DNA of 55,522 nt from Candidatus Gallimonas merdigallinarum. Its GTDB lineage: Bacteria > Bacillota > Clostridia > Christensenellales > Borkfalkiaceae. Of the stretch, positions 17,082 through 25,685 are shown piece by piece (position 1 is the first letter of the stretch; each line of letters opens with the position of its first letter). The notes beneath the pieces are model-generated. The model did no database searches and was not told the origin of the DNA. It worked only from the letters and a program-made list of their open reading frames with translations. Made by a program: the position numbers and the translations under genes. Location: NCBI GenBank assembly GCA_904373325.1, contig CAJFFP010000011.1:1-55522 (forward strand), given 5' to 3'.

Positions 17082-17903
17082 TTATCCCCTTCCCGCAAAC
17101 TTTCTGCGCGAAAAAGCGTCCGCAAACCGCGCCGGCACAAGGCGCATCGCCGTGCGCGAAAGCGCGTTCTTCACGCCCGCCGCCTTCACCGCAGGGGGCG
17201 ACCTGCGCTCCGAGAGGCGAACGATCTCCTCCGCAACGCGCGCGGGCTGCATTCCGCCCTGCTCCTCGTGCGCGAGCGCAGCCTCCACGCGGCGCACCGC
17301 GGCGAACGCGTCGCCGCACGCCTCCGCCCCGTACACCTTTCTGCGGTAGGTGAATCCCGTCGCCGTACCCCCGGAAAGGATCGCGCTCACCCGCACCCCG
17401 CGCGATCTCAGTTCCGCGTCCGCCGTGCGCGCGAACATGGAGAGCGCCGCCTTGGACGCGCAGTAAAAGGCGTTGTACGGAATGACCGTCTCGTCCGCCA
17501 TCGAGGAAACGAACACCGCGCGCCCCCGCCGCGCGCGCAAAAAGGGCGCAGCCGCCCGCAGAGCCTCCGCCGCGCCGAAAAAATTCACCTCGAAGAGATA
17601 GCGCGCGTCCGCGCTCTCCGTCCGCTCGGCGGGCGCGAGAAAGTCGTACCCCGCCGAATAGACGAGCAGGTCCAGCCCGCCCGTTTCGGCGCAGATATTC
17701 CCGATCGCCTTGGAAAGCTCCCCTTCGCGCGACGCGTCCGCCGTGATCGGGCGCACGCGTTCCGCGTCCGACGCCGTCCGCGCAATGCTGAACACCTCCG
17801 CGCCGCGCGCGGCGAGACGGAGCGCGGTCTCCCTGCCGATGCCCGACGATCCGCCGATGACGATCGCCGTCTTTCGTATCTGTTCGTCTTTCCGCCCTTT
17901 CAT
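17082..17903 (-). CDS. Short-chain dehydrogenase/reductase
   Basis: A classical NAD(P)-dependent SDR of 273 residues. The cofactor loop is VIGGSSGIGRETALRLA near residues 16-32, YSAG stands in place of NNAG near 87, the catalytic Ser is in VFVSSMADE, and YCASKAAL gives Tyr-x-x-x-Lys near 153-157. The substrate is unknown. The C-terminal ~60 residues are Arg/Ala rich and do not match a family I recognise. It follows the ZIP transporter by 50 bp and may be co-transcribed. The ribosome binding site is weak, so the exact start is uncertain. Confidence 0.88.
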   Translation of the reverse strand: MKGRKDEQIRKTAIVIGGSSGIGRETALRLAARGAEVFSIARTASDAERVRPITADASREGELSKAIGNICAETGGLDLLVYSAGYDFLAPAERTESADARYLFEVNFFGAAEALRAAAPFLRARRGRAVFVSSMADETVIPYNAFYCASKAALSMFARTADAELRSRGVRVSAILSGGTATGFTYRRKVYGAEACGDAFAAVRRVEAALAHEEQGGMQPARVAEEIVRLSERRSPPAVKAAGVKNALSRTAMRLVPARFADAFSRRKFAGRG

Positions 17904-17953
17904 GGGCAGAAGTATTGCCCGCGCCCGCCCGTTCTATACGGCTGCACGAAAAG

Positions 17954-18727
17954 TTACCCCAGCGCGACGTCGAGGAGCATCATCATGCAGAACCCGAGCA
18001 CGACGCCCGCCGAAGCCAGCGTCTTGTTTCCCGAAAAACACTCGGGGATCAGCTCGGAGCACACGACGGCGATCATCGCCCCCGCCGAAAAGGCGAGCGC
18101 CCACGGCAGCAGCGCGCCGACCATACCCGCCGCGAGCGCGCCCAGCACGCACGCGGGGACTTCCACCGCCCCCGAGCCCTGCGCGAAGAGGAAGCTCTTC
18201 AAGGGGCTCATTCCCTTTGCCCGCATGGGAAAGGCGACGCACATTCCCTCGGGGAAGTTCTGCACGGCGATCCCCAGCCCCAAAAGAAGCGCGGAAAACG
18301 CCGCGGCGTCGGAGAGGGGCGCGAGCGCGAACGCGACCCCGACCGCCATTCCCTCGGGGATATTGTGCAGCGTCACGGCGAAATACAAAAGCGCGGCGCG
18401 CCTGTCGCCCATGGCGGAAAATGCCCTTTGGCGGCGGGAAAGGAGCGCGTCGCTGACGACGATGAACGCCCCGCCGAGCAGAAAACCCACCGTAACGGTG
18501 AGGTACGGGGGCAGCGCGCTCTCCGCCTCGATCGCGGGAAGGAGCAGGGAGAAAAAACTCGCCGCGATCATGATCCCCGCGGAAAGCCCCAGAAGAACGG
18601 TAAAAACGCCCTCTTTCGGACGGCGCGAAAATAATACGAAAGACGCGCCCAGCGCCGTCATGAAATACATGATGAGCGAGGCAAGCAGCGCCTGCTGCCA
18701 CGCCTCCAAGGATAAAAACCATGCCAT
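17954..18727 (-). CDS. ZIP family divalent metal transporter
   Basis: A 257-residue integral membrane protein with about eight hydrophobic segments, like bacterial ZupT/GufA-type ZIP carriers for zinc and related ions. The metal-binding helices are visible as VTLHNIPEGMAVG near residue 120 (HNxPEG) and IAVQNFPEGMCVAF near 150. A short cytoplasmic loop, LLSRRQRAFSAMGDRR, takes the place of the long His-rich loop of eukaryotic members. GGGGAGGGG precedes the ATG. Metal specificity cannot be read from the sequence. Confidence 0.92.
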   Translation of the reverse strand: MAWFLSLEAWQQALLASLIMYFMTALGASFVLFSRRPKEGVFTVLLGLSAGIMIAASFFSLLLPAIEAESALPPYLTVTVGFLLGGAFIVVSDALLSRRQRAFSAMGDRRAALLYFAVTLHNIPEGMAVGVAFALAPLSDAAAFSALLLGLGIAVQNFPEGMCVAFPMRAKGMSPLKSFLFAQGSGAVEVPACVLGALAAGMVGALLPWALAFSAGAMIAVVCSELIPECFSGNKTLASAGVVLGFCMMMLLDVALG

Positions 18728-18865
18728 CCTGCCCCTCCCCGCCCTGCGCGGGCAGTCACGCCATCATATGCAAAGGCGCGCGGGCAAGGTGAAAGCGGGC
18801 GAAAACTATCCAATCTGCACAAAAATCAGGGATGATTTTTTCTTGAAAAAATTTTACGGGGAATC

Positions 18866-18894
18866 TTGACAAGCCGCCCCTTCCGTACTATAAT
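18866..18894 (+). promoter_or_regulatory. Promoter of the small membrane protein gene
   Basis: TTGACA (18866..18871), 17-bp spacer, TATAAT (18889..18894). This is a perfect match to the consensus, implying strong expression. Confidence 0.9.
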
Positions 18895-18929
18895 ATAAGA
18901 AAATTATGTGATAAACGGGGGAAATGTTT

Positions 18930-19391
18930 ATGTTGGCTTTGGGCATTGTAACGCTGTTTTTAACGGCGTTTACGATCATCTACTACGCGTACCTCTCCAA
19001 CCATTCCGAACGCGACGTCTCGTTCTTCCTGAGCGTGAGCTTCCTTTCGATGCTGCTCAACCTCTGCACGAACGCGAGCGGCGGCAGCGGGCTTTCGGTG
19101 GTGTACCTCATTATCGCGGTCGTATTCCTCGGCGTCGGCTTCGCGGTCGACCTGCACGAGACGCTCGCCTTCTACACCTCGATCGGTCCGTGGTTCAAGG
19201 AGACGTTCACGAACACCAAGCTGATCGGCTGGCAGATCCTTTCGCTGGCAATCTGCCCCGCGGGCATCGCGCTCTACTTCGTATGGTACAAAGATAAGCC
19301 CACGCTTGCCAAGGTCTGCGGCAGATGCGGCATCTTCGGCGTCCTGCTTCTGGGATTGCTGCTGTGGATGATCCTCGGCGTCGCGCTTTAA
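18930..19391 (+). CDS. Hypothetical membrane protein, four helices
   Basis: I do not recognise this 153-residue protein. It has four hydrophobic segments: an N-terminal helix starting LALGIVTLFLTAFTIIYYAY, FFLSVSFLSMLLNLC with VVYLIIAVVFLGVGFAV, IGWQILSLAICPAGIALYFV, and a C-terminal FGVLLLGLLLWMILGVAL. A loop contains CGRCG. The second ATG (18930) is preferred over that at 18924 because GGGGG sits seven bases before it. A consensus promoter and a strong terminator frame it as a single, probably well-expressed gene. Confidence 0.75.
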   Translation: MLALGIVTLFLTAFTIIYYAYLSNHSERDVSFFLSVSFLSMLLNLCTNASGGSGLSVVYLIIAVVFLGVGFAVDLHETLAFYTSIGPWFKETFTNTKLIGWQILSLAICPAGIALYFVWYKDKPTLAKVCGRCGIFGVLLLGLLLWMILGVAL

Positions 19392-19407
19392 TCGAAACAC
19401 AACGGAA

Positions 19408-19432
19408 ACACCCGCCGCGGCGGGTGTTTTTT
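19408..19432 (+). terminator. Terminator of the small membrane protein gene
   Basis: Perfect palindrome ACACCCGCCGCGGCGGGTGT followed by TTTTTT, 17 bp after the stop codon. Confidence 0.93.
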
Positions 19433-19465
19433 CATGGAAAAACAGAACGACAACGTTCCGGAAAA

Positions 19466-19562
19466 ACCGAAAAACGGGTCTGCCGCGCGGCAGACCCGTT
19501 ATCCTCCCCCCACAGATATAGTCCGGCAAAACGCGTTGGTTTGCGTACTTCCGCTCTATGGT
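19466..19562 (-). ncRNA. Candidate small RNA downstream of hemL
   Basis: A promoter (19597..19569) points into a stretch without an open frame. About 60 bases after the predicted +1 comes a perfect 28-nt palindrome, AACGGGTCTGCCGC with its complement (19500..19473), followed by TTTTTCGGTTTTT. The transcript would be about 95 nt. It also has a small hairpin GCAAA/TTTGC and a G-rich single-stranded patch GGGGGGAGG just before the terminator. It does not look like 6S, SRP or tmRNA. The alternative is that this is only the hemL terminator. Confidence 0.5.
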
Positions 19563-19568
19563 GTATTT

Positions 19569-19597
19569 ATTTTACAGCATAAACGAGCGTTTGTCAA
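19569..19597 (-). promoter_or_regulatory. Promoter of the candidate small RNA
   Basis: TTGACA (19597..19592), 17-bp spacer, TAAAAT (19574..19569) on the minus strand, placed just after the hemL stop codon, where no coding gene follows. Confidence 0.7.
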
Positions 19598-19616
19598 TAG
19601 GGAACAAAAAATTTTT

Positions 19617-20903
19617 TTAATTCACATTATTTTCCGCATTTTCCGCCGCCCGCGCCGCTGAGACCGCGTGCGCGATCGCCCGTTCGGTCGCTGAAAGGTG
19701 TTCGGGAGTGTGCGCGGCGGAGAGGAACATCGCCTCGAACTGCGACGGCGCAACGTAAATTCCCGCTTGCAGCATGGCGTTGAAATAGCGTGCGAACGCG
19801 CGCGTATCGCAGGATGTCGCCTGCGCGTAATTTTCGGGCGCGCGCGGCGCAAAGAAGGGCGTGAGAATGGACCCGACCCGCCCCGCGGGAACGCCCGCGC
19901 GGGCGAACGCCGCCTGTAAGCGCGCGCCGCCCTCTTCAAGCTGCGGATAGATTTTATCCCTGTTTTCGCGCAGAATCGCAAGGGTCGCAAGCCCCGCCGC
20001 CGTCGCAACGGGATTGCCCGAGAGCGTTCCCGCCTGATACACGCCGCCGAGCGGCGCGACGAGTTCCATGACCTCTCTTCTCCCGCCGTAAGCCGCGAGC
20101 GGCATTCCGCCGCCCACGATCTTCCCGAACGCGGCGAGATCGGGCGTGACGGAATAGCGCGCCGCCGCGCCGCCGTACGCCACGCGGAAGCCCGTGATGA
20201 CTTCGTCGAAAACGAGCAGCGCGCCGTATTTGTCGCACAGAGCGCGAAGTCCCGCCAAAAATCCCTCTTTCGGCGGCACGACGCCCATATTCGCCGCAAC
20301 GGGTTCGACGATGACGCAGGCGACCTGCCCGAAATTCTCTTCGAACAACGCCTGCACGCCCGCAAGATCGTTATATTCCGCCACCAGCGTCTGCGCGGCG
20401 TAGGCGGCGGGAACGCCGAGACTGTCGGGGACTGCGCCCGTCATGCAGCCCGACCCCGCTCTGACGAGCAGTCCGTCGGAATGCCCGTGATAGTTGCCCG
20501 CGAATTTTATGAGCTTATCCCGCCCCGTGTAGCCGCGGGCGAGGCGGACGGCGGACATCGCCGCCTCCGTTCCCGAATTGACGAGCCGCACGCGCTCCAT
20601 GTAGGGCGCGGCGTACGCGATCTCTTCCGCAAGTTCCGTCTCCCGCGCGGTGGGCGCGCCGAAGGTCAGCCCCTTCGCCGCGGCGGACGTGACCGCCCGC
20701 ACCACCTCTTCGCGCGCATGACCGAGAATGAGCGGACCCCAGCTCATCACATAGTCGAGATAGGCGTTCCCCGCCCGATCGACGATGAACGCCCCCTCTC
20801 CGCGCTCGATAAAGACGGGATCGCGCCCCACGGCGCGGAACGCGCGCACGGGGGAATTGACCCCGCCGGGCAGAATGCGCTTAGCGCGCTCGAAGTCCGT
20901 CAT
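19617..20903 (-). CDS. hemL: Glutamate-1-semialdehyde 2,1-aminomutase
   Basis: This PLP enzyme turns glutamate-1-semialdehyde into 5-aminolevulinate. The 428 residues match the family. NSPVRAFRAVGRDPVFI at the start, SWGPLILGHARE, NSGTEAAMSAVRLARG near 115 and FAGNYHGHSDGLLV are diagnostic. The PLP Lys lies in AFGKIVGGGMPLAAYG near 262. The ATG at 20903 overlaps the hemB stop (ATGA), so translation is coupled. It is the last gene of the siroheme operon although it acts second in the pathway. Confidence 0.97.
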   Translation of the reverse strand: MTDFERAKRILPGGVNSPVRAFRAVGRDPVFIERGEGAFIVDRAGNAYLDYVMSWGPLILGHAREEVVRAVTSAAAKGLTFGAPTARETELAEEIAYAAPYMERVRLVNSGTEAAMSAVRLARGYTGRDKLIKFAGNYHGHSDGLLVRAGSGCMTGAVPDSLGVPAAYAAQTLVAEYNDLAGVQALFEENFGQVACVIVEPVAANMGVVPPKEGFLAGLRALCDKYGALLVFDEVITGFRVAYGGAAARYSVTPDLAAFGKIVGGGMPLAAYGGRREVMELVAPLGGVYQAGTLSGNPVATAAGLATLAILRENRDKIYPQLEEGGARLQAAFARAGVPAGRVGSILTPFFAPRAPENYAQATSCDTRAFARYFNAMLQAGIYVAPSQFEAMFLSAAHTPEHLSATERAIAHAVSAARAAENAENNVN

Positions 20904-21877
20904 GCTTCCCTCTCCCATGCGGCGTAATCGAGCGCGTGATAGGTGATGACGAGATCCGCCCCCGCGCGGAAAAACGCCGTTAAAATCTCTCCGACGACCC
21001 GCCGCTCGTCCAGCCAGCCGCGCTCCGCCGCCGCCTTGACCATGGCGTATTCCCCGCTCACGTTATAGACGGCGAGCGGAAGATCGGTGCGCTCCCGCGC
21101 CGCCCGCACTACGTCCAAAAAGGCGAGCGCGGGCTTGACCATGAGCACGTCCGCGCCCTCCGCCTCGTCGGCGGCAAGCTCCCGCATCGCCTCGCGGCAG
21201 TTGCGTACGTCCATCTGATAGCTCTTTCTGTCCCCTTCCTGCGGGGCGGAATCCGCCGCGTCGCGAAACGGACCGTAAAAGGCGGAGGCAAACTTCGCGC
21301 TGTACCCCATGACGGGCGTATGCGGGAACCCCGCGCCGTCGAGCGCGGCGCGGATGGCGGCGACGACGCCGTCCATCATCGAAGAGGGCGCGACCATGTC
21401 CGCCCCCGCGCGCGCATACGCCGCCGCCGCTTTCGCGTGCAGGGGGAGCGAGGCGTCGTTCTCCACGTCGCCGCGTTCCAGAACGCCGCAATGCCCGTGC
21501 GAGGTGTATTCGCACAGGCACACGTCCGCGATGACGAGAAGCTCCTTCCCGCGCGCGGCGCAATATTTTTTGATATATCTGATCGCCTGCGGCACAACGC
21601 CGTCGTCCGCATACGCGCCGCTCCCGACCGCGTCTTTGTGTTCGGGAATGCCGAAGAGCATCGTTCCCGCCACGCCCGCCGCGAGCATCTCGTCCACGAC
21701 TTCGCCGAGACGGTCTACGGAATAGCGGAACACGCCCGGCATACTCGGCACGGCTTCCTTTTTGTTTTCGCCCCAGACGACGAACACGGGATAGACGAGC
21801 TTCCCGCAGTCGACGCGCGTCTCGGCGAACGTTCTGCGCAGCAGCGCGCTCTTTCTCAGCCTTCTCAGTCTCTGCAT
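20900..21877 (-). CDS. hemB: Porphobilinogen synthase
   Basis: HemB condenses two 5-aminolevulinates to porphobilinogen. The 325-residue protein has both active-site Lys, in MGYSAKFASAFYGPFRDAA near 195 and in ADVLMVKPALAFLD near 245. The Cys-rich metal site, DVCLCEYTSHGHCGVL near 118-133, indicates the zinc-dependent type. The ATG at 21877 has GGAGGAG upstream and lies inside the end of the cobA-hemD gene. Confidence 0.97.
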   Translation of the reverse strand: MQRLRRLRKSALLRRTFAETRVDCGKLVYPVFVVWGENKKEAVPSMPGVFRYSVDRLGEVVDEMLAAGVAGTMLFGIPEHKDAVGSGAYADDGVVPQAIRYIKKYCAARGKELLVIADVCLCEYTSHGHCGVLERGDVENDASLPLHAKAAAAYARAGADMVAPSSMMDGVVAAIRAALDGAGFPHTPVMGYSAKFASAFYGPFRDAADSAPQEGDRKSYQMDVRNCREAMRELAADEAEGADVLMVKPALAFLDVVRAARERTDLPLAVYNVSGEYAMVKAAAERGWLDERRVVGEILTAFFRAGADLVITYHALDYAAWEREA

Positions 21878-23301
21878 ATCTCCTCCGTTTCGGCAACGGC
21901 GTCCGCGATCGCCTCGGCGGTACACGCTTTGGCGACGACGGGCCGCAAGCCCTTTGCATACAGTTCCTTTGCAGTCTCTTCCCCGATGCACACGGGGATC
22001 ACGCTTTCGGGCAGAGTTGTTTTCCCGAGCAGGGCGCGCGCCCCGCCCGCCGACCCGAACGTGACGTATTTCACGGACGGAACCGCCTCCGCCGCGCGGC
22101 GGAGCGCCGCCTCGTCGGTGCGGATACGGTAGAGCGAGACCTGCACGCCCGCGTCGAGCAATACCGCGCTCCCCTCTTCCGCGCGCAGAAGCGCCGTCTC
22201 TTCCCGCTTCGTGCCCTGCGCCGCGAGCGATTCTTTCAACGCCGCGGCGGTGAAGGATTCTGGAACGCAGTCGGCGCGGAACCCGTATTCTTTCAGCCGC
22301 GCCGCCGTATGCGCGCCGATGGCGGCGAACTTCTTATCCCCGAACGCGCGGAAATCCACCCCGCGCGCCTTTGCGCGGCGGAAAAAGACGTCCGCACCGT
22401 TGGCGGAAGTGAATACGAGCCACCGCCGGCGCGGAAGCTCCGAAAAAAACGCGTCGAATGGCAGCGGCTCTATGGCGGCATACGGACATCCGACGGGCGC
22501 GAACCCGCGCGCTTCCAGCGCGGCGGAGACCCGACGGACGTGGTCCGCCGTCCCCGTCACAAGCACGGCGGGCGCGGAAAAATGCCGTGCGAACGATGCG
22601 CCGAGCAAGTCCTCCGCGCAGACCCTGCCCACCACGAGCGTGAGCGGCGCGTCGAGTTCCGCGGCGCGGGCGGCGACCTCTCCCAGCGTACAGCGCACGG
22701 CGCGCGCGCCGACCATGCCCGCCTTGGAGAGGAGCGCGGCGGGGGTATCCTCGGACATGCCCCCTTCAAAAAGCGTCTTTGCAACGGCTTCGGCATTCGC
22801 CTTCGCCATTAAAAATACGAGCGTTTCGTCCTCCGCGGGCGCGGGGACGGAGAGTTCCCCGACGGCGGCATGCGCCGTATAGACGCGCACGCCGCGCGCC
22901 GCGCCCCGATGCGTGACGGGAATGCCCGCAAGCTCCGCCGCCGCGACCGCCGAAGTCACCCCGGGAACGACGGCGCAAAAAACGCCCGCCGCCGTCAGCG
23001 CGGCAAGCTCCTCGCCGCCCCTGCCGAACACGAAGGGATCGCCCCCTTTGAGCCGCACGGTGAGCGGGTATTTTTTTGCGCAGTCGATCAGAATCGCGTT
23101 GATCTCGCTCTGCGGGACGGAGTGCGCCCCCGCGCGCTTGCCCACGAAAATGCGCTTGCAATCCTCTTTGAGATACCCGAGCGCGCTCTCGTCGATGAGG
23201 CTGTCGTACACCACGCAGTCGCACCTGCCGAGCAGCTCCGCGCCGCGCACGGTGAGAAGCCCCCTTCCGCAGCCCGCGCCCACGAGCACGACCCTGTTCA
23301 T
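21865..23301 (-). CDS. Uroporphyrinogen-III C-methyltransferase/synthase fusion
   Basis: The 478-residue fusion carries a CobA/SUMT domain (residues ~1-235), which methylates uroporphyrinogen III twice with SAM to precorrin-2, and a HemD domain (~240-478), which closes the ring. SUMT motifs are VYDSLIDESALGYL, VRLKGGDPFVFGRGGEE near 83 and VVPGVTSAVAAAELAGIPVTHRG near 110-132. The first SAM loop is GAGCGRG rather than GAGPGDP. The HemD half is poorly conserved, as in the family, but has WLVFTSANGADVFF and VTFGSAGGARAL. Such fusions are common in clostridial siroheme operons. It overlaps hemC by ATGA. Confidence 0.93.
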   Translation of the reverse strand: MNRVVLVGAGCGRGLLTVRGAELLGRCDCVVYDSLIDESALGYLKEDCKRIFVGKRAGAHSVPQSEINAILIDCAKKYPLTVRLKGGDPFVFGRGGEELAALTAAGVFCAVVPGVTSAVAAAELAGIPVTHRGAARGVRVYTAHAAVGELSVPAPAEDETLVFLMAKANAEAVAKTLFEGGMSEDTPAALLSKAGMVGARAVRCTLGEVAARAAELDAPLTLVVGRVCAEDLLGASFARHFSAPAVLVTGTADHVRRVSAALEARGFAPVGCPYAAIEPLPFDAFFSELPRRRWLVFTSANGADVFFRRAKARGVDFRAFGDKKFAAIGAHTAARLKEYGFRADCVPESFTAAALKESLAAQGTKREETALLRAEEGSAVLLDAGVQVSLYRIRTDEAALRRAAEAVPSVKYVTFGSAGGARALLGKTTLPESVIPVCIGEETAKELYAKGLRPVVAKACTAEAIADAVAETEEICRD

Positions 23302-24086
23302 GAGAGTTCCTCCGCAAGGCGGGCAATCGTCTCTTCCCCCGCATAGGGAAGCGCGGAAACGCGCCCCTCGCGTTGGGCGTAGAGCGTCGTTCCGTCAAAA
23401 TAACAGCCGATTCCGCCCGTGCAATCGCCGCCGAGCGCGCGCTGGCAGGCGCGTTCGATGCGCGCCGCCCGCCCCGCACTTTCGTCGTGAATCCGTCCGC
23501 CGAGCGCGCCTTCCACGGCGATAATGCCCTGACAAGCCGCGGGAACGCAGTCCTTTACGGACAGGCGGACGACGGTAAGGCGGCTGTCCGAAATATGCAG
23601 GCGGTCCAGCCCCGCCGCGGCGAGCACGAGCGCGTCAAACTCGCCCGCAAGGAGTTTCTGAATGCGCGTATCCACATTGCCGCGCACGGGCAGTACGTCC
23701 GCCGCGGGGTACAGCTTCTTTATTGCCGCCGCGCGGCGGGGAGAGCCTGTGCCGACGCGGTTGATCTCCCGCCCCGAAACGCAGACGAGCGCGTCGCGCG
23801 CGTCCGCGCGCGGCAGACAGAAAAAGCCGTCCCGCGATTCGTCCGTGGGCAGGTCTTTTGCGGAATGCACCGCAAGGTCGATCTCGCCGCGGCGCAGCAT
23901 TTCGGCAAAGACGTCCGTAAACGCGCCGCGCCCGATTTCGGAGAGCGGGGACAAAAGATCGCTGTCGCCGCGCGTGCGGACGACGACGATCTCCGTCCGA
24001 TACCCCTTGGCGCGGAGCAGAGCCGCCGCCTCCTCCGTCTGTGCGCGCGCGAGGGCAGAGCCGCGCGTTCCGATGCGTACGATCAT
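23298..24086 (-). CDS. hemC: Hydroxymethylbilane synthase
   Basis: HemC polymerises four porphobilinogens. The product shows RIGTRGSALARAQT at the start, HSAKDLPTD near residue 75, GTGSPRRAAAIKKLYP, VRGNVDTRIQKL and LAAAGLDRL. The Cys that anchors the dipyrromethane cofactor is in RALGGDCTGGIGCYF near 220. At 262 residues it is about 40 shorter than most, with a trimmed third domain. The ATG at 24086 overlaps the upstream stop by ATGA, making the in-frame extension to 24308 unlikely. Confidence 0.95.
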   Translation of the reverse strand: MIVRIGTRGSALARAQTEEAAALLRAKGYRTEIVVVRTRGDSDLLSPLSEIGRGAFTDVFAEMLRRGEIDLAVHSAKDLPTDESRDGFFCLPRADARDALVCVSGREINRVGTGSPRRAAAIKKLYPAADVLPVRGNVDTRIQKLLAGEFDALVLAAAGLDRLHISDSRLTVVRLSVKDCVPAACQGIIAVEGALGGRIHDESAGRAARIERACQRALGGDCTGGIGCYFDGTTLYAQREGRVSALPYAGEETIARLAEELS

Positions 24087-24616
24087 GATTCGTCCTCTAA
24101 TAACTTCTGCACGGCGGCAGCGTATTCCTCCGCAGGCATCGTGCCGCGGAGCGTCTCCGCCCGTTTGCAGATCTCGTTCAGATTTTCGGGAAGCCGACTT
24201 GCGATATAGCGTTTCAAAGCCGCCGCAAGCGCGGGCGACGCGCCGCCCGTAGAGACGGCGACCGTGACGTCCCCTTCCGTAATGACGGCGGGAAAGTAAA
24301 AACTGCACTCCGCGGGCGCATCCACGCTGTTGACGGGAATGCCGAGGCGGTTGCAGTCCTCGGCGACCGCGGCGTTCAACGCGCGGTCGTCCGTCGCCGC
24401 GACGGCGAACGCCGCCCCGAAGAGCAGGTCTTTCTGATAGCGCGCGTGCTTTTCGTCCGCAAGCACGGCGAGCGCGGGCAGAACGACGGGTGCGCAGACG
24501 GCGATCTTCGCGCCGAACAGGCGCAGTTTTTCCGCCTTGCGGAGCGCGACGTTTCCGCCGCCCACGAGCACCACCCGTTTGCCTTCGAGCGGGATCATCA
24601 TCGGAAAACAGTTCAT
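24083..24616 (-). CDS. Precorrin-2 dehydrogenase, siroheme synthesis
   Basis: A 177-residue Met8/SirC/CysG-N-type protein that oxidises precorrin-2 to sirohydrochlorin with NAD+. The Rossmann loop is RVVLVGGGNVALRKAEKLRLFGA near residues 14-36, the AATDDRALNAAVAEDC segment is near 73, and VNSVDAPAECSFYFPAVI near 95 is followed by STGGASPALAAALKRYI. Some family members also insert iron; no separate sirB-type chelatase is visible here. It overlaps hemA upstream and hemC downstream by ATGA. Confidence 0.93.
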   Translation of the reverse strand: MNCFPMMIPLEGKRVVLVGGGNVALRKAEKLRLFGAKIAVCAPVVLPALAVLADEKHARYQKDLLFGAAFAVAATDDRALNAAVAEDCNRLGIPVNSVDAPAECSFYFPAVITEGDVTVAVSTGGASPALAAALKRYIASRLPENLNEICKRAETLRGTMPAEEYAAAVQKLLEDES

Positions 24617-25671
24617 CTCCCCTCCCCGAAGCGCGCGCGCATTTCGGCGGCGAACGCGGCGGGATCGCGCTTTTTCAGCGCGCAGAGCGCACCGTCCTTC
24701 CGCACGAGCGCGGCGTGCAGGCGCGCCGCTTCCCCCGCGGCGTACTCATCAAGACACGCCGCAACGACGCCGCGCGCACGCTCCGCCGCCGCGCGCTTCT
24801 TTGCGTTATTTTCTTCCGCTTCCGCGCGGAAATCGTCAATATTTTTCAGCCTGCACCCCGCGATCCGACCCACGGCGGGGTCGATGTCGGGTGGAACGGC
24901 GAGGTCGAGAAAGAGCCGCTCCCGCGCCGTTCTTATCGCGCGGCGCACCTTTTCCGCCTCGAATACGACGTGGGGCGAAGCGGTACAGCTCACCACCGCG
25001 TCCGCACGGTCGAGCGCGGCATATCGCTCCGCATAGGCGATCGTCTCCGCGCCCGCCGCCGACGCGCCGAACGCGTGCGTGCGTTCCGTCGCCGCCACGG
25101 TATGCCCTGCGGAGAGCAGGTTTCTGAGCGCCGCGCCCCCCACCATGCCCGAGCCGCCCACCAAAAGCACCCTGCCATGTCCGCGGGTGAAGCGCGTCAC
25201 CTCGTTCGCCGCGAGCGTCGCCACGGAGCAGGCGTATTCGGAGAGTTTCGTCTCGGCGCGCACCCGCCTGCCGCACGCGATCGCCGCCTGAAAGAGCGAA
25301 TCCGCGCCCTTCGTCGCGCCCGCCGCCTGCGCCTCCGCGTAGGCGTTTTTGAGCTGGTGTAAAATTTCGTCCTCGCCGACGAGCATGGAACACAGCCCCG
25401 CCGCGAGCAGAAACAGCCGCTCGCGCGCCGCGCCGCCCTCCGCGCAGAAGAGCGGAGCTTCCGCGCCCGCCGCCCCGAAGAGCAGGGTGCGCGCCGCCTC
25501 TTCCGAACAGAAACAGTACAGCTCGGTGCGGTTGCACGTCACGAGCAGAAGTCCGCCGCCGAGTTCTTTCAGCCGCGCATAAAGTTCCCGCCGCACTTGC
25601 GGCGGGAACGCGTACTTCTCGCGCACCCGAAGGGGCGCGTTCTCAAAATGTACCGAAAGACAGCGCAGCAT
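24613..25671 (-). CDS. hemA: Glutamyl-tRNA reductase
   Basis: HemA reduces glutamyl-tRNA to glutamate-1-semialdehyde with NADPH. The catalytic Cys lies in LLVTCNRTELYCF near residue 46, GEDEILHQLKNAYAEAQ is near 95, and the NADPH site is VLLVGGSGMVGGAALRNL near 165. The C-terminal dimerisation helix is somewhat short (352 residues in all). The ATG at 25671 with AGGG upstream is preferred; a TTG at 25683 would add four residues. It follows the reductase gene by 14 bp. Confidence 0.95.
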   Translation of the reverse strand: MLRCLSVHFENAPLRVREKYAFPPQVRRELYARLKELGGGLLLVTCNRTELYCFCSEEAARTLLFGAAGAEAPLFCAEGGAARERLFLLAAGLCSMLVGEDEILHQLKNAYAEAQAAGATKGADSLFQAAIACGRRVRAETKLSEYACSVATLAANEVTRFTRGHGRVLLVGGSGMVGGAALRNLLSAGHTVAATERTHAFGASAAGAETIAYAERYAALDRADAVVSCTASPHVVFEAEKVRRAIRTARERLFLDLAVPPDIDPAVGRIAGCRLKNIDDFRAEAEENNAKKRAAAERARGVVAACLDEYAAGEAARLHAALVRKDGALCALKKRDPAAFAAEMRARFGEGR

Positions 25672-25685
25672 ATATCCCTGCAAAA

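Noticed and set aside
23298..24086. Truncated hemC
   Set aside because: It is shorter than average, but the cofactor Cys and the preceding domains are intact and the gene overlaps both neighbours normally.
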